DNA of 64,000 bases. It comes from Rhytidiadelphus loreus (lineage: Eukaryota > Streptophyta > Bryopsida > Hypnales > Hylocomiaceae). Shown piece by piece: positions 1-14,009 of the stretch (position 1 is its first letter; every line of letters begins with the position of its first letter). The DNA lies in the NCBI GenBank assembly GCA_947034895.1, contig OX344763.1, positions 66,607,093 to 66,671,092 of the forward strand, given 5' to 3'. A model generated the notes under the pieces. The model was not told where the DNA came from. It made no database searches and saw nothing but the letters and a program-made list of their open reading frames with translations. The position numbers and the translations under genes are program-made.

Positions 1-86
1 TCCAGCGAATTTCGGAGGCGTCTCTAGAAGACGCAACTCCTCACTGTTCTACATCACATTTACATGGACGATGTCGATATGCTTAG

Positions 87-844
87 GGGTAGTTGCAAGA
101 AACACTTCACGTTTTTCATTCAAAATTGCGTTTTTTGGCCATAGGACTGGCCTTACTATACAATACTACTAATACTACGTTTTAGAAGCGCCCCGATAAA
201 TCTGCACCATTGATTAAGGCGACTGCAGATCTACACCGTTGATTTAGTACTATGTTGTCCTATGCAATACTATGGACTACTATGAAGTACTGCAAAAGCA
301 ACTGAGAACAGAAAATAGTAGAAAAGGGGTCTGTAGAGATTTTCATTTTTAGTAATTCAAAAAAAATTCAAAAAAATTCCATAAAAAAATTCATTTTGCT
401 AGTGAAGACTGCACTTGCATTGCACCAAAAAATTCATGAAAGAAAATTTTTCCCTCTTCATAGCTTTCGCGCAAAGGAAGGTCACTTTGACCCCATATGT
501 GCAATCGACATGATGCTATTTTCATAAAAACTCAACGTCAGCCCATTTAGTGTTAGTAGACCTCCAACATGTCCAATTTGTGGCTTCAAATTCTTATTTT
601 TGGGTCAAAAATAGGACTAAAACCCTCCAAAATGGCTAAGGTAGACACCCAATCGGGGGCAGATTAAAAATAGTAAACTAATTTTTTTTTAATTTGAAAA
701 ATTACTCAAGGTTTGTAACTTTAGCATCTACCTTCATTCCAAATTTCATGCCAAATGGACAAACAACGCAAAAGTTATGAGCAAAAAGCCAATTTTTAAG
801 GGCAAGGGGACAAGAAATAGTACAAGTGTTTCTTGCAATCACCC
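87..844. mobile_element. small non-autonomous inverted-repeat element, copy 1
   Basis: About 758 bp with inverted ends. The left end reads gggtagttgcaagaaacact and the right end is its near reverse complement (aagtgtttcttgcaatcaccc region, 824-844). The interior has many TACTA/ACTAC words (160-290), a CCGTTGAT segment and AT-rich runs, and encodes nothing. A second copy with the same end sequence and similar interior lies at 61304-62031, which makes an element family likely. I see no clear target-site duplication, so superfamily assignment is open. Confidence 0.6.
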
Positions 845-1062
845 TTAGACATTCATATTCATGTCCTCGAGCTAACATCATTGGATGTAGACATAATGAA
901 AAACACGTTGTATTTGGAATGAAGGACAATAGCGATTGGATACACAAAATCACCGTTGGGATAAATCCAACGCTGAATGAATACAAAAAGATGACAACGT
1001 GCCTCAAACGGCACAGTCGCATGTCTCTGAAAGGGGTCTATAATCACCACAACAATAGATAA

Positions 1063-1480
1063 GAACATCCTAGTCAGAGTTTGTAGACGAGGAAGTCAAT
1101 ATCACAGAGTCCTCGTTGCCTAACGAAGTCACAGTTGAATGACTAGGTGACGCTACAAAACGATCACGAAGGTCATCAGAGTTTTCTTCCAAATCCCTAA
1201 GAAGGTTATCCAAACTTACAATGGGACATGGACAAAGGACCTATGGAGGATCCAAGGGGAGCATGTCTGGGAGCATGTCTGGATTGATGGAAATTATCGC
1301 AATCTCCGGAGGTACTAGATTTTCAACGTTTACATCTGCATCGTTGAGTGGATACTCCATTGCAGTCGTAGAAGACTCTGCAACGGCGGAAGGATCGTCG
1401 ACATCAACCTGCACATGTGCGTAGACAATAACATTAGGCCTCTCAAATATAAAATTGTCAAATTGTAAATAACTCAATTA
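1063..1480 (-). pseudogene. degenerate coding-like fragment, family unknown
   Basis: On the minus strand one frame reads acidic, protein-like sequence (for example 'LRDLEENSDDLRDRF') from about 1477 down to about 1070, with TAG interruptions near 1241 and 1074. The in-frame stops resemble the pattern in the better-supported genes of this window, but no domain is recognisable. It lies just right of the small element at 87-844 and may be the tail of a transposon gene. Confidence is low because the segment is short. Confidence 0.25.
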
Positions 1481-1689
1481 AAAAACACAATACGAACCTA
1501 GCTTTGTAATGAAACTATTCATGAAGACAACTCCGAATTTGTATCCCACATGCATATCCATCCAGCCGGCACTCATGTCCCCAAGACAAACTAAACCCAC
1601 CCTCTCTCCAAGCAATCCCACCCCTGCCCTTAGAGCTCTCGCAGGAACAAGACAACCCAACCCAGCCTGTCCTAAATGCACCTAAACTT

Positions 1690-4600
1690 AATGTGCTCCT
1701 CGACCTACCTTCTCCGCATACACAGATATCTGGTGTGCACCCTCAAAGTCTTTAGATTATTTCCAACTTCTACAATTAATATTTCTACATGTTTCATGTA
1801 AAAAATTTATAGGATTTAGAATGGAAGACCCTTAAATCATAGGGCATGGAATTTTAAATTAGTTCATTCAATAGGCATGTGCACTCTTCCTATTTTTATT
1901 TCATACTCTTCCTATTCTCATGCATTCGAGGTCTTTAGATAATTTCCAACTTCTACAAATTTTATTTCCACATGATTCACGTAAAATTTCTAAAGGATTT
2001 GAAAAAAAGACCCTTAAATCACAAGGCATGGTTTTTTGGGATAGTTCTTTCAATGGGCATGTGGACTCTTCCTATTTTTATTTCATACTCTTCCTATTCT
2101 CATGCATTCGAGGTCTTTAGATTATTTCCAACTTCTACAAATTTTATTTCCACATGATTTACGTAAAATTTCTAAAGGATTTGAAATGAAAGACCCTTAA
2201 ATCACATGGCATGGTTTTTTAAATTAGTTCTTTGAATAGCCATGTGTACACTTCCTATTTCTTTCATTCATACTCTTCATACTCCTACACATTCCAAGTC
2301 TGTAGATTATTTCCAACTTCTACAATTTCTATTTCCACATGATTCACGTAAAAAATTTATAGGATTTCAATTGAGAGACCTTTAAATCACAAGGCATGGT
2401 TTTTTAAATGAGTTCTTTCAATGGGCATGTGTACACTTCCTATTTTGTCTCTTCATACTCTTCATATTCTCAAGCATTTGAGGTCCTTAGATTATCTCTA
2501 ACTTCTACGATTTTTATTTCCTCATGATTTAGGGGAAAATTATATAGGATTTGAAATAGAAGACCCTTAAATTACAGGGCATCGTTTTTTAAATTAGTTC
2601 ATTCAATAAGCATGTGTACACTCCCTATTTTATATATTCATATTCTTCATATTCTCAAGCATTCGAGGTCCTTAGATTCTTTCCAACTTCTACGATTTCT
2701 ATTTCCACATGATTCACTTAAAACTCTGTTAGGATTTGAAATGGGAGACCCTTAAATTATAGGGCATGGTTTTTTTAATTAGTTCTTTCAATGGGCATGT
2801 ATACACTTCCTCTTTAATTTTTCACTCTTCAAATTCTCAAGCATTCGAGGTCCTTAGATTATTTCCAACATCTACAATTTTTGTTTCCTCATGACGCACG
2901 TAAAAATTATATAAGATTTGAAATGGGAGACCCTTAAATCATAAGGTATGATTTCTTAAATTACTTCATTGAATGGGCATGTGTACACTTCCTATTTTAT
3001 CTCTTCATACTCTTTATATTTTCAAGCATTTGAGGTCCTTAGATTATTTCCATCTTCTACAATTTCTATTTGCACATGATTCACGTAAAAATTTTATAGC
3101 ATTTGAAATGGGAGACCCTTAAATCACAGGGCATGGTTTTTTAAATTAGTTCTTTCAATGGGCATGTATAAACTCCCTATTTTTTTTATTCATACTTTGC
3201 ATATTCTTATACATTCGAGGTCTGTAGATTATTTCCAACTTCAAATATTTTTATTTCCACATGATTCACGTAAAAATTTAATAGGATTTGAAATAGAAGA
3301 CTCTTAAATTACAGGAAATGGATTTTCAAATTAGTTCTTTCAATGGGCTTTTGAACTCTCCTACTTTATTTTCATATTCTTCATATTCTCATGCATTCGA
3401 GGTCTTTAGATTATTTCCAACTTCTACGATCTTTATTTCCACATGATTCACTTAAAACTCCTATAGGGTTTGAAATGGGAGACCCTTAAATTAAAAGGCA
3501 TCATTTTTTAGATTAGTTCTTTCAATGGGCATGTGTAGACATCCTCTTTAATTTTTCACTCTTCAAATTTTGAAGCATTCGAGCTCTCTAGCTTATTTCC
3601 ATCTTCTACAATTTTTATTTCCTCATGATTCACGTAAAATTTTTATAGGATTTGAAATGAGTGACCCTTAAATAACGGGGAATGGATTTTTAAATTAGTT
3701 CATTGAATGGACATGTGTACACTTCCTATTTTCTTTTTTCATACTCTTCATATTCTCAAGCATTTGAGGTCCTTAGATATTTTTTAACTTCTACAATTTC
3801 TATTTCCACATGATTCACGTAAAATTTTTATAGGATTTGAAATGGGAGACAGTTAATTTACAGGGCATGGTTTTTTAAAATACTCTATTGAATGGGTATG
3901 TGTACACCTCCTATTTTATTTCTTCACACTCTTCAAATTCTCAAGAATTCAAGGTCCTCAGATTATTTCCAACTTCTAAAATTTCTATTACCACATGATT
4001 CACATAAAATTTTTATAGGATTTGAAATGGGAGACCCTTAAATCACAGGGTATGGATTCTTAATTTAGTTCATTGAATGGGCATGTGTATACTTCCTATT
4101 TTCTTTTTTCATACTCTTCATATTCTCAAGTATGTGAGGTCTATTTATTATATCGAACTTCTATAATTTTTCTTTCCACATGATTCACGTAAAAAATTTA
4201 TAGGATTTGAAATGGAAGACCCTTAAATCACAGGGAATGGATTTTAAAATTAGTTCATTGAATAGAAATGTGTACACTTCCTATTTTATTGTTTCATACT
4301 CTTCATATTCTCATGCATTTGAGGTCTGTACATTATATCCAAGTTCTACAATTTTTATTTCCACATGATTCACATAAAGTTTTAATAGGATTTGAAATGG
4401 AAGACTATTAAATTATTGGGCATGTGTAAACTTCTTATTTTATTTCTTCATACTCATCATATTCTCATGCATTCAAGGTCTTTAGATTATTTTCAACTTC
4501 TACGATTTCTATTCCCACATGATTCACGTAAACATTTTATTGGATTTGATATGGGAGCCCTTTATATCACAAGGAATGGATTCTTAAATTAGTTCTTTCA

Positions 4601-7600
4601 ATGGGCATGTGTACACTTCTTATTTTATTTCTTCATACTCATCATATTCTCATGCAATTGAGGTCTTTAGTTTATTTTCAACTTCTACGATTTCTATTCC
4701 CACATGATTCACATAGAAATTTATAGGATTTGAAATAGGAGACCCTTAAATCACAGGGCATGGTTTTTTAAATTAGTTCATTCCATGGGCATGTGTACAC
4801 TTCCTACTTTATTTCTTCCTACTCATCATATTCTCATGCATTCGAGGTTTTTAGATTATTTTTAATTTCTACGATTTCTATTCCCACATGATTCACGTAA
4901 ACAATTTATTGGATTTGAATTGGGAGACCCTGAAATTTCAAGGCATGGTTTTTTAAATGAGTTCTTTCAATGGGCATGTGTACACTTCCTATTTAATCTT
5001 TTAATACTCTTCATGTTCTCAAGCATTCAAGGTCCTTAAATTATTTCCAACTTCTACATTTTTTATTTCTACATGAATTACGTAAAAATTATATAGGATT
5101 TGAAATAGGAGACCCTTAAATGACAGGGCATTTTTTTAAAAATTAATTCTTTAAATGGGCAAGTGTACACTTCCTATTTTATCTCTTCATACTCTTCATA
5201 TTCTCAAGCATTTGAGGTCTTGAGATTATTTCCAACATCTATAATTTTTATTTCCTCATGATTCACGTAAAATTTTTATAGGATTTGAAATGGGAGACCC
5301 TTAAATCACAGGGCATGGTTTCTTGAATTACTTCATTCAATGGGCATGTGTACACTTCCTATTTTATTTATTCATACTCTTCATATTCTCAAGCATTCGA
5401 GGTCCTTAGATAATTTCCAACGTCTACAATTTTTATTTCCTCATGACACACGTAAAAATTATATAGGATTTGAAATGACAAACTCTTAAATCGCAGGGCA
5501 TGGTTTTCTAAAATAGTTCTTTCAATGGGCATGTATACACTTCCTACTTTATTTCTTCATACTCATCATATTCTCATGCATTCGAGGTCTTTAGATTATT
5601 TTCAACTTCTACGATTTTTGTTCCCACATGATTTACGTAAACATTTCATAGGATTTGAAATGGGAGACCCTTAAATCATAGGGCATAGTTAAATTTTAGA
5701 ATATTTCATTGAACGGGCATGTGTACACTTCAAATTTTATATCTTCATACTCATCATATTCTCATGGATTTGAGGTCCTTAGATTATTTCCATCTTCTAG
5801 AATTTCTATTTCCACATGATTCACGTAAAAATCTTATAGGATTTGAAATGAGAGACTCTTAAATTGTGGGGCATGATTTTTTAAAATAGTTCTTTCAATG
5901 GGCATGTGTACACTTCCTACTTTATTTGTTCATAGTCTTCATATTCTCAAGCATTCGAGGTCTTTAGATTATTTTCAACTTCAACGATTTCTATTCCCAC
6001 ATGATTTACATAGAAGTTTATAGGATTTGAAATGGGAGACCCTTAAATCATAGGGCATGGTTTTCTAAATTACTTCATTCAATGTGCATGTGTATACTTC
6101 CTGTTTTCTTTATTCATACTCTTCATATTCTTATACATTCAAGGTTTGTAGATTATTTCCAACTTCTACAATTTCTATTTCCACATGATTCACGTAAAAA
6201 TCTTGTAGGATTTGAAATAAGAGACCCTTAAATCACAGGGCATGGTTTTTTAAATTACTTCATTCAATAGGCATGTGTACACTTTCTACTTTTTGTCTTC
6301 ATAGTCTTTATATTCTCAAGCATTCGAGGTCCTTAGATTATTTCCAAGTTCTACAATTTTTATTTCCACATGAATCACGTAAAAATCTTGTAGGATTTGA
6401 AATAAGAGACCCTTAAATCACAGGGCAAGGTTTTTTAAATTACTTCTTTCAATGGGCATGTCTACACTTCCTACTTTATTTCTTCATACTCATCATATTC
6501 TCATACATTCGAGGTTTTAGATTATTTTCAACTTCTACGATTTCTATTCCCACATGATTCACGTAAACATTTTATTGGATTTGAAATGAGAGACCCTTAA
6601 ATCACAGGGAATGGATTCTTAAATTAGTTCTTTCAATGGGCATGTGTACACCTCCTATTTTATTTGTTCACAGTCTTCATATTCTCATGCATTCGAGGTC
6701 TTTAGATTATTTTCAACTTCTACGATTTCTATTCCTACATGATTCACATAGAAATTTATAGGATTTGAAATGGGAGACCCTTAAATCACAAGGCATGGTT
6801 TCTTAAATTACTTCATTCAATGCGTATGTGTACACTTCTTATTTTCTTTATTCATACTCTTCATATTCTTATATATTCGAGGTTTATAGATTATTTCCAA
6901 CTTCTATAATTTTTATTTCCACATGATTCACGTAAAAATCGTGTAGGATTTGAAATGGGAGACCCTTAAATCACAGGGCATGGTTTCTTGAATTACTTCA
7001 TTCAATGGGCATGATTGTGTACATTTCCTACTTTATTTCTTCATACTCTTCATATTGTCAAACATTCGAGGTCCTTAGATAATTTCCAACGTCTACAATT
7101 TTTATTTCCTCATGACGCACGTAAAAATTATACAGAATTCGAAATGAGAGACTCTTAAATCGCAGGGCATGGTTTTTTAGAATAGTTCTTTCAATGGGCA
7201 TGTGTACACTTCCTACTTTATTTCTTCCTACTCATCATATTCTTATACATTTGAGGTCTTTAGATTATTTTCAACTTCTGCGATTTCTGTTCCCACATGA
7301 TTTACGTAAACATTTCATTGGATTTGAAATGGGAGACCCTTAAATCACAGGGCATGGTTTTTTAAATTACTTCATTCAATGCGCATGTATACAATTCCTA
7401 TTTTGTTTATTCATACTGTTCATATTCTTATACATTCAAGGTTTGTAGATTATTTCCAACTTCTACAATTTCTATTTCTACATGATTCACGTAAAAATCT
7501 TATAGGATTTGAAATAAGAGACCCTTAAATCACAGGGCATGGTTTTTAAAATTACTTCATTCAATGGGCATGTGTACACTTCTTATTTTATTTCTTCATA

Positions 7601-8225
7601 CTCATCATATTCTCATGCATTTAAGGTCCTTAGATTATTTCCATCTTCTATAAATTCTATTTCCTCATGATTCACGTAAAAATCTTTTAGGATTTGAAAT
7701 GAGAGACTCTTAAATTGCACGGCATGGTTTTTAAAATTAGTTCCTTCAATGGGCATGTGTACACTTCCTATTTTATTTCTTCATACTCATCATATTCTCA
7801 TGCATTGGAGGTCTGTAGATTAATTTCAACTTCTACAATTTCTATTCCCACGGGGAATGGATTTATAAATTAGTTCATTAAATGGACATGTGTACACTTC
7901 CTATTTTCTTTTTTCACACTCTTCATATTCTCATGCATTCGAGGTCTATAGATTATTTTCAACTTCTACGATTTCTATTCCCACATGATTTACATAGAAA
8001 TTTTACAATTTGAAATGTGAGACCTTTAAATCATAGGGCATGGTTTTTTAAATTAGTTCGTTCAATGGGCATCTGTACACTTTCTTTTTTCTTTTTTCAT
8101 ACTCATCATATTCTCATGCATTCGAGGTCTATAGATTATTTTCAACTTCTATGATTCCTATTTCCACATGATTCAGATAGAAATTTTTACAATTTGAAAT
8201 GGGAGACCCTTAAATCATAGGCAGG
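1690..8225. repeat. ~184-bp AT-rich satellite array (~35 copies)
   Basis: The anchor 'gcattcgaggt' recurs at about 1920, 2103, 2285, 2472, 2658, 2841, 3027, 3210, 3395 and 3576, spaced 181-187 bp, and continues to about 8120. Each unit also holds 'ccacatgattcacgtaaa', 'ggatttgaaatgggagaccc' and 'aatgggcatgtgtacacttcc'. Copies are diverged by point changes and small indels. Variant units recur with a spacing of three or four units: those with 'ttcttatacattc' lie near 6127, 6856 and 7424, suggesting a higher-order arrangement. Short ORFs inside are repeat artefacts. The array stops near 8225, next to the GC-rich minisatellite. Confidence 0.93.
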
Positions 8226-8379
8226 ATTGTCTTGTCTGACATATTTTTGGGTTTAGGCGTCGTGTATGACGTCTGACGTTGCGTGTCGCGTATCACCAAG
8301 TGTCGAGTTTACTTGACATCGCGTCGCGGAGGGGTAAAAAAATTTACCCCATGGTAAATAGATTTTGCCTACGTGGCAG

Positions 8380-8760
8380 GGCCTCGGAACTGACGTTGAC
8401 AGCTAGCGTGGGCGACTGCGGGTGTGGGCGCGTGCAGGTTTGCCTTGGTGACCTCGGGTGGAAAAATTGAGGTGACTACGGGTTTAGGGTGGAAGGCGAC
8501 TGCGGGTGAAGGGGCGACCTCGGGTGGAAAAAAAAGAGGCGACTACGGGTTTAGGGTTGAAGGCAACTGCAGGTGAGTGGGCGACTGCGGGTTAGGGGCG
8601 TTAGGGCGACTTCGGGATTAGGGGCGACCGCGGTTTTGGATACTGAGGGCGAGCGCAGGTCCAACAGGTAGGGGCGACTTCGGGTTACAGGGCGACTGCG
8701 CGTCGGAGAAGCAGACAGCGACCGCGGATTCTAGGGCGATTGTAGGTTCAGTTTAGGATT
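8380..8760. repeat. GC-rich 'gcgactgcgggt' minisatellite, cluster 1
   Basis: Many degenerate copies of ggGCGACTGCGGGT in the plus orientation, separated by irregular 10-25 base spacers, in sharp contrast to the AT-rich satellite on its left. It lies 0.5-0.9 kb beyond the 3' end of the hAT gene. The same motif forms four more clusters to the right. Confidence 0.8.
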
Positions 8761-9251
8761 TCAGTTTGGCATATTCAGTCTTTGAAGTAAGACGTCACAA
8801 AGGTGTTTTATAAGCGCAAAATTAGGTGCTACATTATATTGGGGTTTACAATTTACAAGTGCAAATAATAGAGCCCATGAAATGTAAATTGGACAAAACT
8901 TCTCTAATTCCGAAAATTCACCCAGTATAAGGCCACAATAATAATGTCAACAACAATTATATTAATAAGTCATCGATATTGCTTTGAGGTGGACTTCAAA
9001 TGTAGTCATACTTGCATTGCACTTTTATAACCTCGTTGCAGTCATCACCTAACTACCTACCAATTAGAACTCAACATATATTTTAAAACCGGTAATCTGT
9101 CCCTCACTCTAATATGCTCATATGCTTGATGAAGCACTACAAAATCCTTACACATCAGGATGAAGGCTCAAAGCTTAAACTACAAAGATTCGCTACCAAA
9201 CATATAAGCTAAAACCTTATAACTATAATTATTGTCTACTTCTCTAGTAAT
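8761..9251. other. AT-rich 3' flank of the hAT gene
   Basis: No gene or clear repeat is visible. This is probably the 3' untranslated and terminal part of the hAT element, whose gene ends at 9252. I could not identify a hAT terminal inverted repeat or an 8-bp target duplication. Confidence 0.4.
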
Positions 9252-12200
9252 CTAGTTACTAGGCGTGAATGTGGAATCGCTCGGCACCTCATCAGCATTA
9301 GGGTCTGTATCTTCGTAAGACTCTTCGTTGCTCTTGTTGTCGCCCGAGCTTTCGATTTCATCATCTTCCCTTGTTACTACTTCGATATGTACCTCACGCT
9401 CTACCTCTGAATTCAGATTTCAAACTTCTGTATCTACACCACGTAAGCCTTCAATTTGCAGAAGTTGTTTCGTGAACCTCAATGCATCCGTAGTTCCATC
9501 CATGTTGGATGTAGGGTGTCACCCTCCTCTACTTGATTGTCCAACATTCTGGGTGGAACATCCCGCTCCAATGGTACACCGTTGGACAATTTGAGTGGGT
9601 CGTTTAGGGTTTTGAGGTCCTCTCTCGTCAACCCTCCTAATACGCCTTTTCTGGCCTCTACTGTTGCGCCTTTGGATTCTTAATGATGATTTGCCAGGGC
9701 CAGACACGGATGAAGGTTGAGTGGATTGTGGAGCTGAGCCGTGAACCTCTTCATCAATCGTCCGTAGAGCACCTCCATGCACCAGTGGCCTTGTTGGAAG
9801 GGTTGGGATAGACCTCCTCACTGTTGCCACATTTGTAGTCGTCTCTGGATTCAACGGCACATTCCGACTTCGATTCATAACATATGCCAATAGCAAATCA
9901 TCATCATCATCATTTGTAGTAACAATTGTTCCGAGGGTAGATGTGTTCAATACAACGGGATTTGGTATTCCCTTGTATACAACTTCATTGACTTCAATGG
10001 CCTCTTCTTCATGTTCGCTTCTCATTGGAACTTGTGCAGTGCTTCTTAAATTATGGGCCATATTCGGAGGCGAACTAGTTGACATTGGAGATCTAGCTTC
10101 TTCCTCTATGGGTGTCATGGGAATAGGTACGCCTTCGTCGTTGTTGTCGGGGGTGCTTTCCCTCCTCTGTAATGCATGTGCCGGCGAAATTGCATCAATA
10201 GTGTGCACGATGTTCTGCGGTGGACTACGTACAGGTGAATCTCCAGGAGAAACATACCCATCGTCACTAAAGTCAAATGTATTCCTGTATATTGGTCGTG
10301 GAGGACTATGTGGCGGCCTAACCATTGCATTCCAAGGATTGTTGCGCAACCGATCCTCTTCATCCCTGTGGTTCTCGCGTTCTCTCATAAAATCTGGAAC
10401 AACGTCGTCTTCTTCCCCTGAAGACAAAGGCCCATCACGCTCATCCTCATCATTTCCATCTACAAGCGCCTGGTCGTAAAAAATGGCTGGGTTGTATCCA
10501 CGTTTTTGACATTCAAGTTTGTTGTTTGCGTAGATATACACTAATGTCTCTGCCTTTGTCGTGGCCAAGCGGTTTTGCACTTTATTGTGCACAAAGGAAT
10601 ACATGCTCCAATTCCTTTCACACGAAGATGTAGAGCACGTCAAACCAAGAATTCGCTTTGCAATTTTTGGAAGAGCATTGCCCCCCACACGATTCCACCA
10701 TTGATGAGGCAATAATTGGCATTCAATGATATCGGGAACCTCATGTAAGGGATTGAATGCACTTGTCTTCTCTTCAAATTGAGTTAGCTCCTGCATTGCC
10801 TCTACCACTGACACGTTCAATGGTACGCTCAATTTTCATATGACTCGATTCAAAGCTCCCTTCATGTAGCCATTGTTATGAATAGCCTCCACGTCATTCA
10901 AGTATGGATTAAGTAGTACCCCCGCATAGTGTAGGTCAGTAATCATCAACTTCCAACGAGCATCAAATTGTTTCTCGTATCGTGTTGCCACCATTGAATC
11001 AAGGAAAAATGGAGCATTCTTGAGAGAATAAACGTGCTCCTTCAAGGTTGTCATCATTACTAAAGCTTTCGGCATTGCTGGGACTTTTCCATCAAAATGA
11101 CAAAGACAAAGCAGCACGGGCTCTACCATATGGAGGAAATTGTCGCACTGAACCCAAAACTCTTCTGAACGGATATCTTGCCTTGCAAGTTTGGCCTTGC
11201 CCATAATGAAATGTCCATTTCTGCGGTTTTGCAAACTCAACTCGAAGGTCATGTATGTCTCATCCAGTGTCACGTTGTGCACTGCTTGCTTGCAGTCTAC
11301 CAAACGATCAATCATCAAGAAATTTGTGGCAAAACGTGTTTTGCTTGGAAGTCTCAACACTTTATTTGGTGAAAATCTCCGAAACAACACCAAAGTATGT
11401 TGGTATTTCTTGATGAACTTCACAATTGATGAAACCTTTTTTACCAACTCTTTTATGCTCTGATCCTTTCCCTAGTCTTCTAAAAGTAAGTCATAAATGT
11501 GTGCCACACAACCCTGCCTATAAATGTGAGGGTACCTTTCTTCCAACTTTGCCATTGCCCCCGTCATGACTGCAGCATTGTCCGTACACAATTGTACAAT
11601 GTTGGTAGGCCCAACTTCTTCAATGTATTGTGCCATCGTCTCAGTCGTATAAGATATATCCTTCTTCTCCCCAGTACTATCCACTGATCCCCAAAAGACA
11701 TCCCCGGCGGGACACACCAACATCATATTCAGTAACGGCCGCGAATTAGTATCGGACCAACCATCTGAACAAATTGTCGCTCCATACTGACTTATTGAAA
11801 CCCTCGTCCGCTCCGAGACCATGGCTTGAACCGATGCCTTCTTAACATCTATCATTTTTGTGCGAATCGCATTATACGGTGGCGGTTGGTACACGAATCC
11901 TGCTGCTGCAGTTTGTTTAACAGCATTCACGAAGGCCGAGTGGCACACAACGTTGAATGAAATGTTCGCCTTGTAAAAGAAAGAATCCCACAACCTATCC
12001 AACTCTTATCTGCGGCCCATCTGTAATGATTCATCCATGCTTCTTTGCCGAGAAACAGATGGCGTGTTCTTCCTTCTCTCAAGCATTGTTTCAATAGTAG
12101 AATCTACTGAATCAGGCGTAGGAATTGGTCTTGCATTTGATTCAAAGGGATTGAGAGACCCTTCTTCTTCGACATCCAATGCAGGTGCGACAATAGACTC

Positions 12201-12533
12201 TGCAATAATAACTGGTGCATCATGTCTGGTCGATGCATCATACATCTCTTCGTAACTCATGGACCTTGGAACTTGCCCCTCACTAGTCCTAAACTTTTCT
12301 TATACAATTCTAGGGATCTCCTTACAACGCTCTGATGTAGTCGAGCCGCCATAGCCAAAGTGAATCAATGCTCTTTTCCATACAAATGCTTTGCTCCACC
12401 CACAAAACACGCATTTTCGAGCATGTTGGGAATTATCAGTTGAAGTGCACGGTACTAGCCAAGGATCCCAATCCTTTGTGGACCTCCACGTATCATTCAT
12501 GGTCCCCCCCCTCCCAACACCTTGTCCAGCCAT
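9252..12533 (-). pseudogene. hAT-superfamily transposase (BED finger, DUF659, hATC), six premature stops
   Basis: One minus-strand frame runs from the ATG at 12533 to a TAG at 9252. Domains in order: an N-terminal BED-type finger (CVFCGW near 12430, histidines following); an acidic linker; a DUF659 region with 'ICSDGWSD' and 'CTDNAAVMTGAM' followed by a CxxH pair; and the C-terminal dimerisation region with 'STSSCERNWSMYSFVH' near 10600. A long charged tail follows. hAT transposases cut and paste their element using an RNase-H-like fold. The frame is never shifted, but stops interrupt it at 12300 (TAA), 12006 (TAA), 11472 (TAG), 10836 (TGA), 9519 (TGA) and 9420 (TGA). All fit C-to-T change of CAA, CAG or CGA. 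A CACTA element sits 35 bp upstream of the ATG. The family call is confident; an active product is unlikely. Confidence 0.88.
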
Positions 12534-13009
12534 GTAGTAGATCAACGTTGGGTCTTCAAAAAAAATGCACTACAACAACAATAGTGTTTTATGACTGCAA
12601 AAATATGACTAAGAATGACTAGCGACTACTCGCAGTCATATTCTTGGAGGTCAATACCTTGGGGAGAAATATCACTACAAAATATGACTACTAGTTGTTT
12701 TTGGGTCTTATACTTCATGGGCGTATATTATACGTCCGTTGGGAACACCAAAGTATTTCATAGGGAACGGTAGGAAACTCGTTTGAGAACATTGAATTAT
12801 ATTATTGGTCATATTTTCATGGTAGTAACATTTTTTTGTTTTTGGGCAACCTAAAAAAAACATGGGCAATCAAAAAAAATATAGACAAGCCATTGTTTAA
12901 AATTTTGAAACCTAATCACCACTTTTGAAGGGTTTTGAAACCCTAGCCACCACTTTTTAGGGTTTTGAAACCCTAGTCACTACTTTTTTTTATTCTTCTT
13001 CCTTACCTT

Positions 13010-13530
13010 TTGTTGTCTCTTGTCTCTTGTCTCTTTGAGTTCACTCTTGTTTCTTAATTGTTGTGTTTTGTTGCATTTTGAATTCACTCTTGCTTCTTAG
13101 TTGTTGTCTTTTGTTGCATCTTTAGTTACTCTTACTTCTTAGAGTTGTTGTGTTTTGTTGCATTTTGAATTCACTCTTGCTTCTTAGTTGTTGTCTTTTG
13201 TTGCATCTTGAATTCACTCTTGCTTCTTAGTTGTTGTATTTTGTTGCATCTTGAGTTACTCTTACTTCTTAGAGTTGTTGTTTTTTATTGCATCTTCACT
13301 CTTGCTTCTTGTTATTTTCTTCTTGCATCTTTATTCTCTATTCTTCTTATTTCTTATTTCTTACTTTTTATTCTCTCTTTTTGTTTCTTATTTCTTTTTG
13401 TTGCATCTTAATTCTTTTTTGTTGTTTCTTGTTACCTCTTAGTAGTTGCTCCTTATTGTTTCTTGTGCATCTTAACTTGTATTTGTTGTTATCTTTTAGC
13501 ACTTGTTGCCTTTTTTCTTCTTGTTCCTTG
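13010..13530. repeat. pyrimidine-rich imperfect tandem repeats inside the CACTA element
   Basis: Repeats of 'ttgttgcatcttgaattcactcttgcttcttag' type, about 60 bp per compound unit, grading into shorter T/C-rich runs. The overlapping open frames here are rich in Leu, Phe and Ser and are artefacts of the repeat. Confidence 0.75.
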
Positions 13531-14009
13531 TATAACCATTGTTTTTCTTTTTAACCTAAATTTGTATTACATATTTTCTATTGTTGTAAACTTTTGAAAA
13601 TTGAGCTTTGTTGTATGTTCATTAAAAATTAACCTCCTATTTCTTTAATTGTATATGCAGGCAACAAAATTGGAACAAAGTCGTTGGAGGGTACTTGCAA
13701 CTCACTTCATATTATTGTAAGAAATATAGTCTCTATTGGCTTGTATAAATAATTCATTGTGATATACATATTTTGTATTTGTGACTAATAAATTATAAAT
13801 GTCATTGAAAAGAGTCACATTCCTTCTTATATATTCCCTCTCTAAAATAATTGTTTCTTGTATATCTTTAAAATTATATGTATTTGTTTTTAACTACATG
13901 AAATCTTTTATTCAATTGTTAAATCATTTTAATGTATGATTGCAAATATGCTTAGGTATCCTACAACCATTGTATGATTTGTTCAATTCATAGTTCAAAA
14001 TACATATCA

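Noticed and set aside
1920..8470. ORFs of 60-67 codons inside the satellite and at its edge
   Set aside because: They are read through repeat units, lack consistent length between units and have no domain.
9943..10479. 178-codon plus-strand ORF
   Set aside because: Shadow of the hAT C-terminal coding sequence on the opposite strand; Ser-rich without domain.
13208..13554. Three overlapping Leu/Phe-rich ORFs that look like membrane proteins
   Set aside because: Low-complexity pyrimidine repeat inside the non-autonomous CACTA element; all three frames are open for the same reason.
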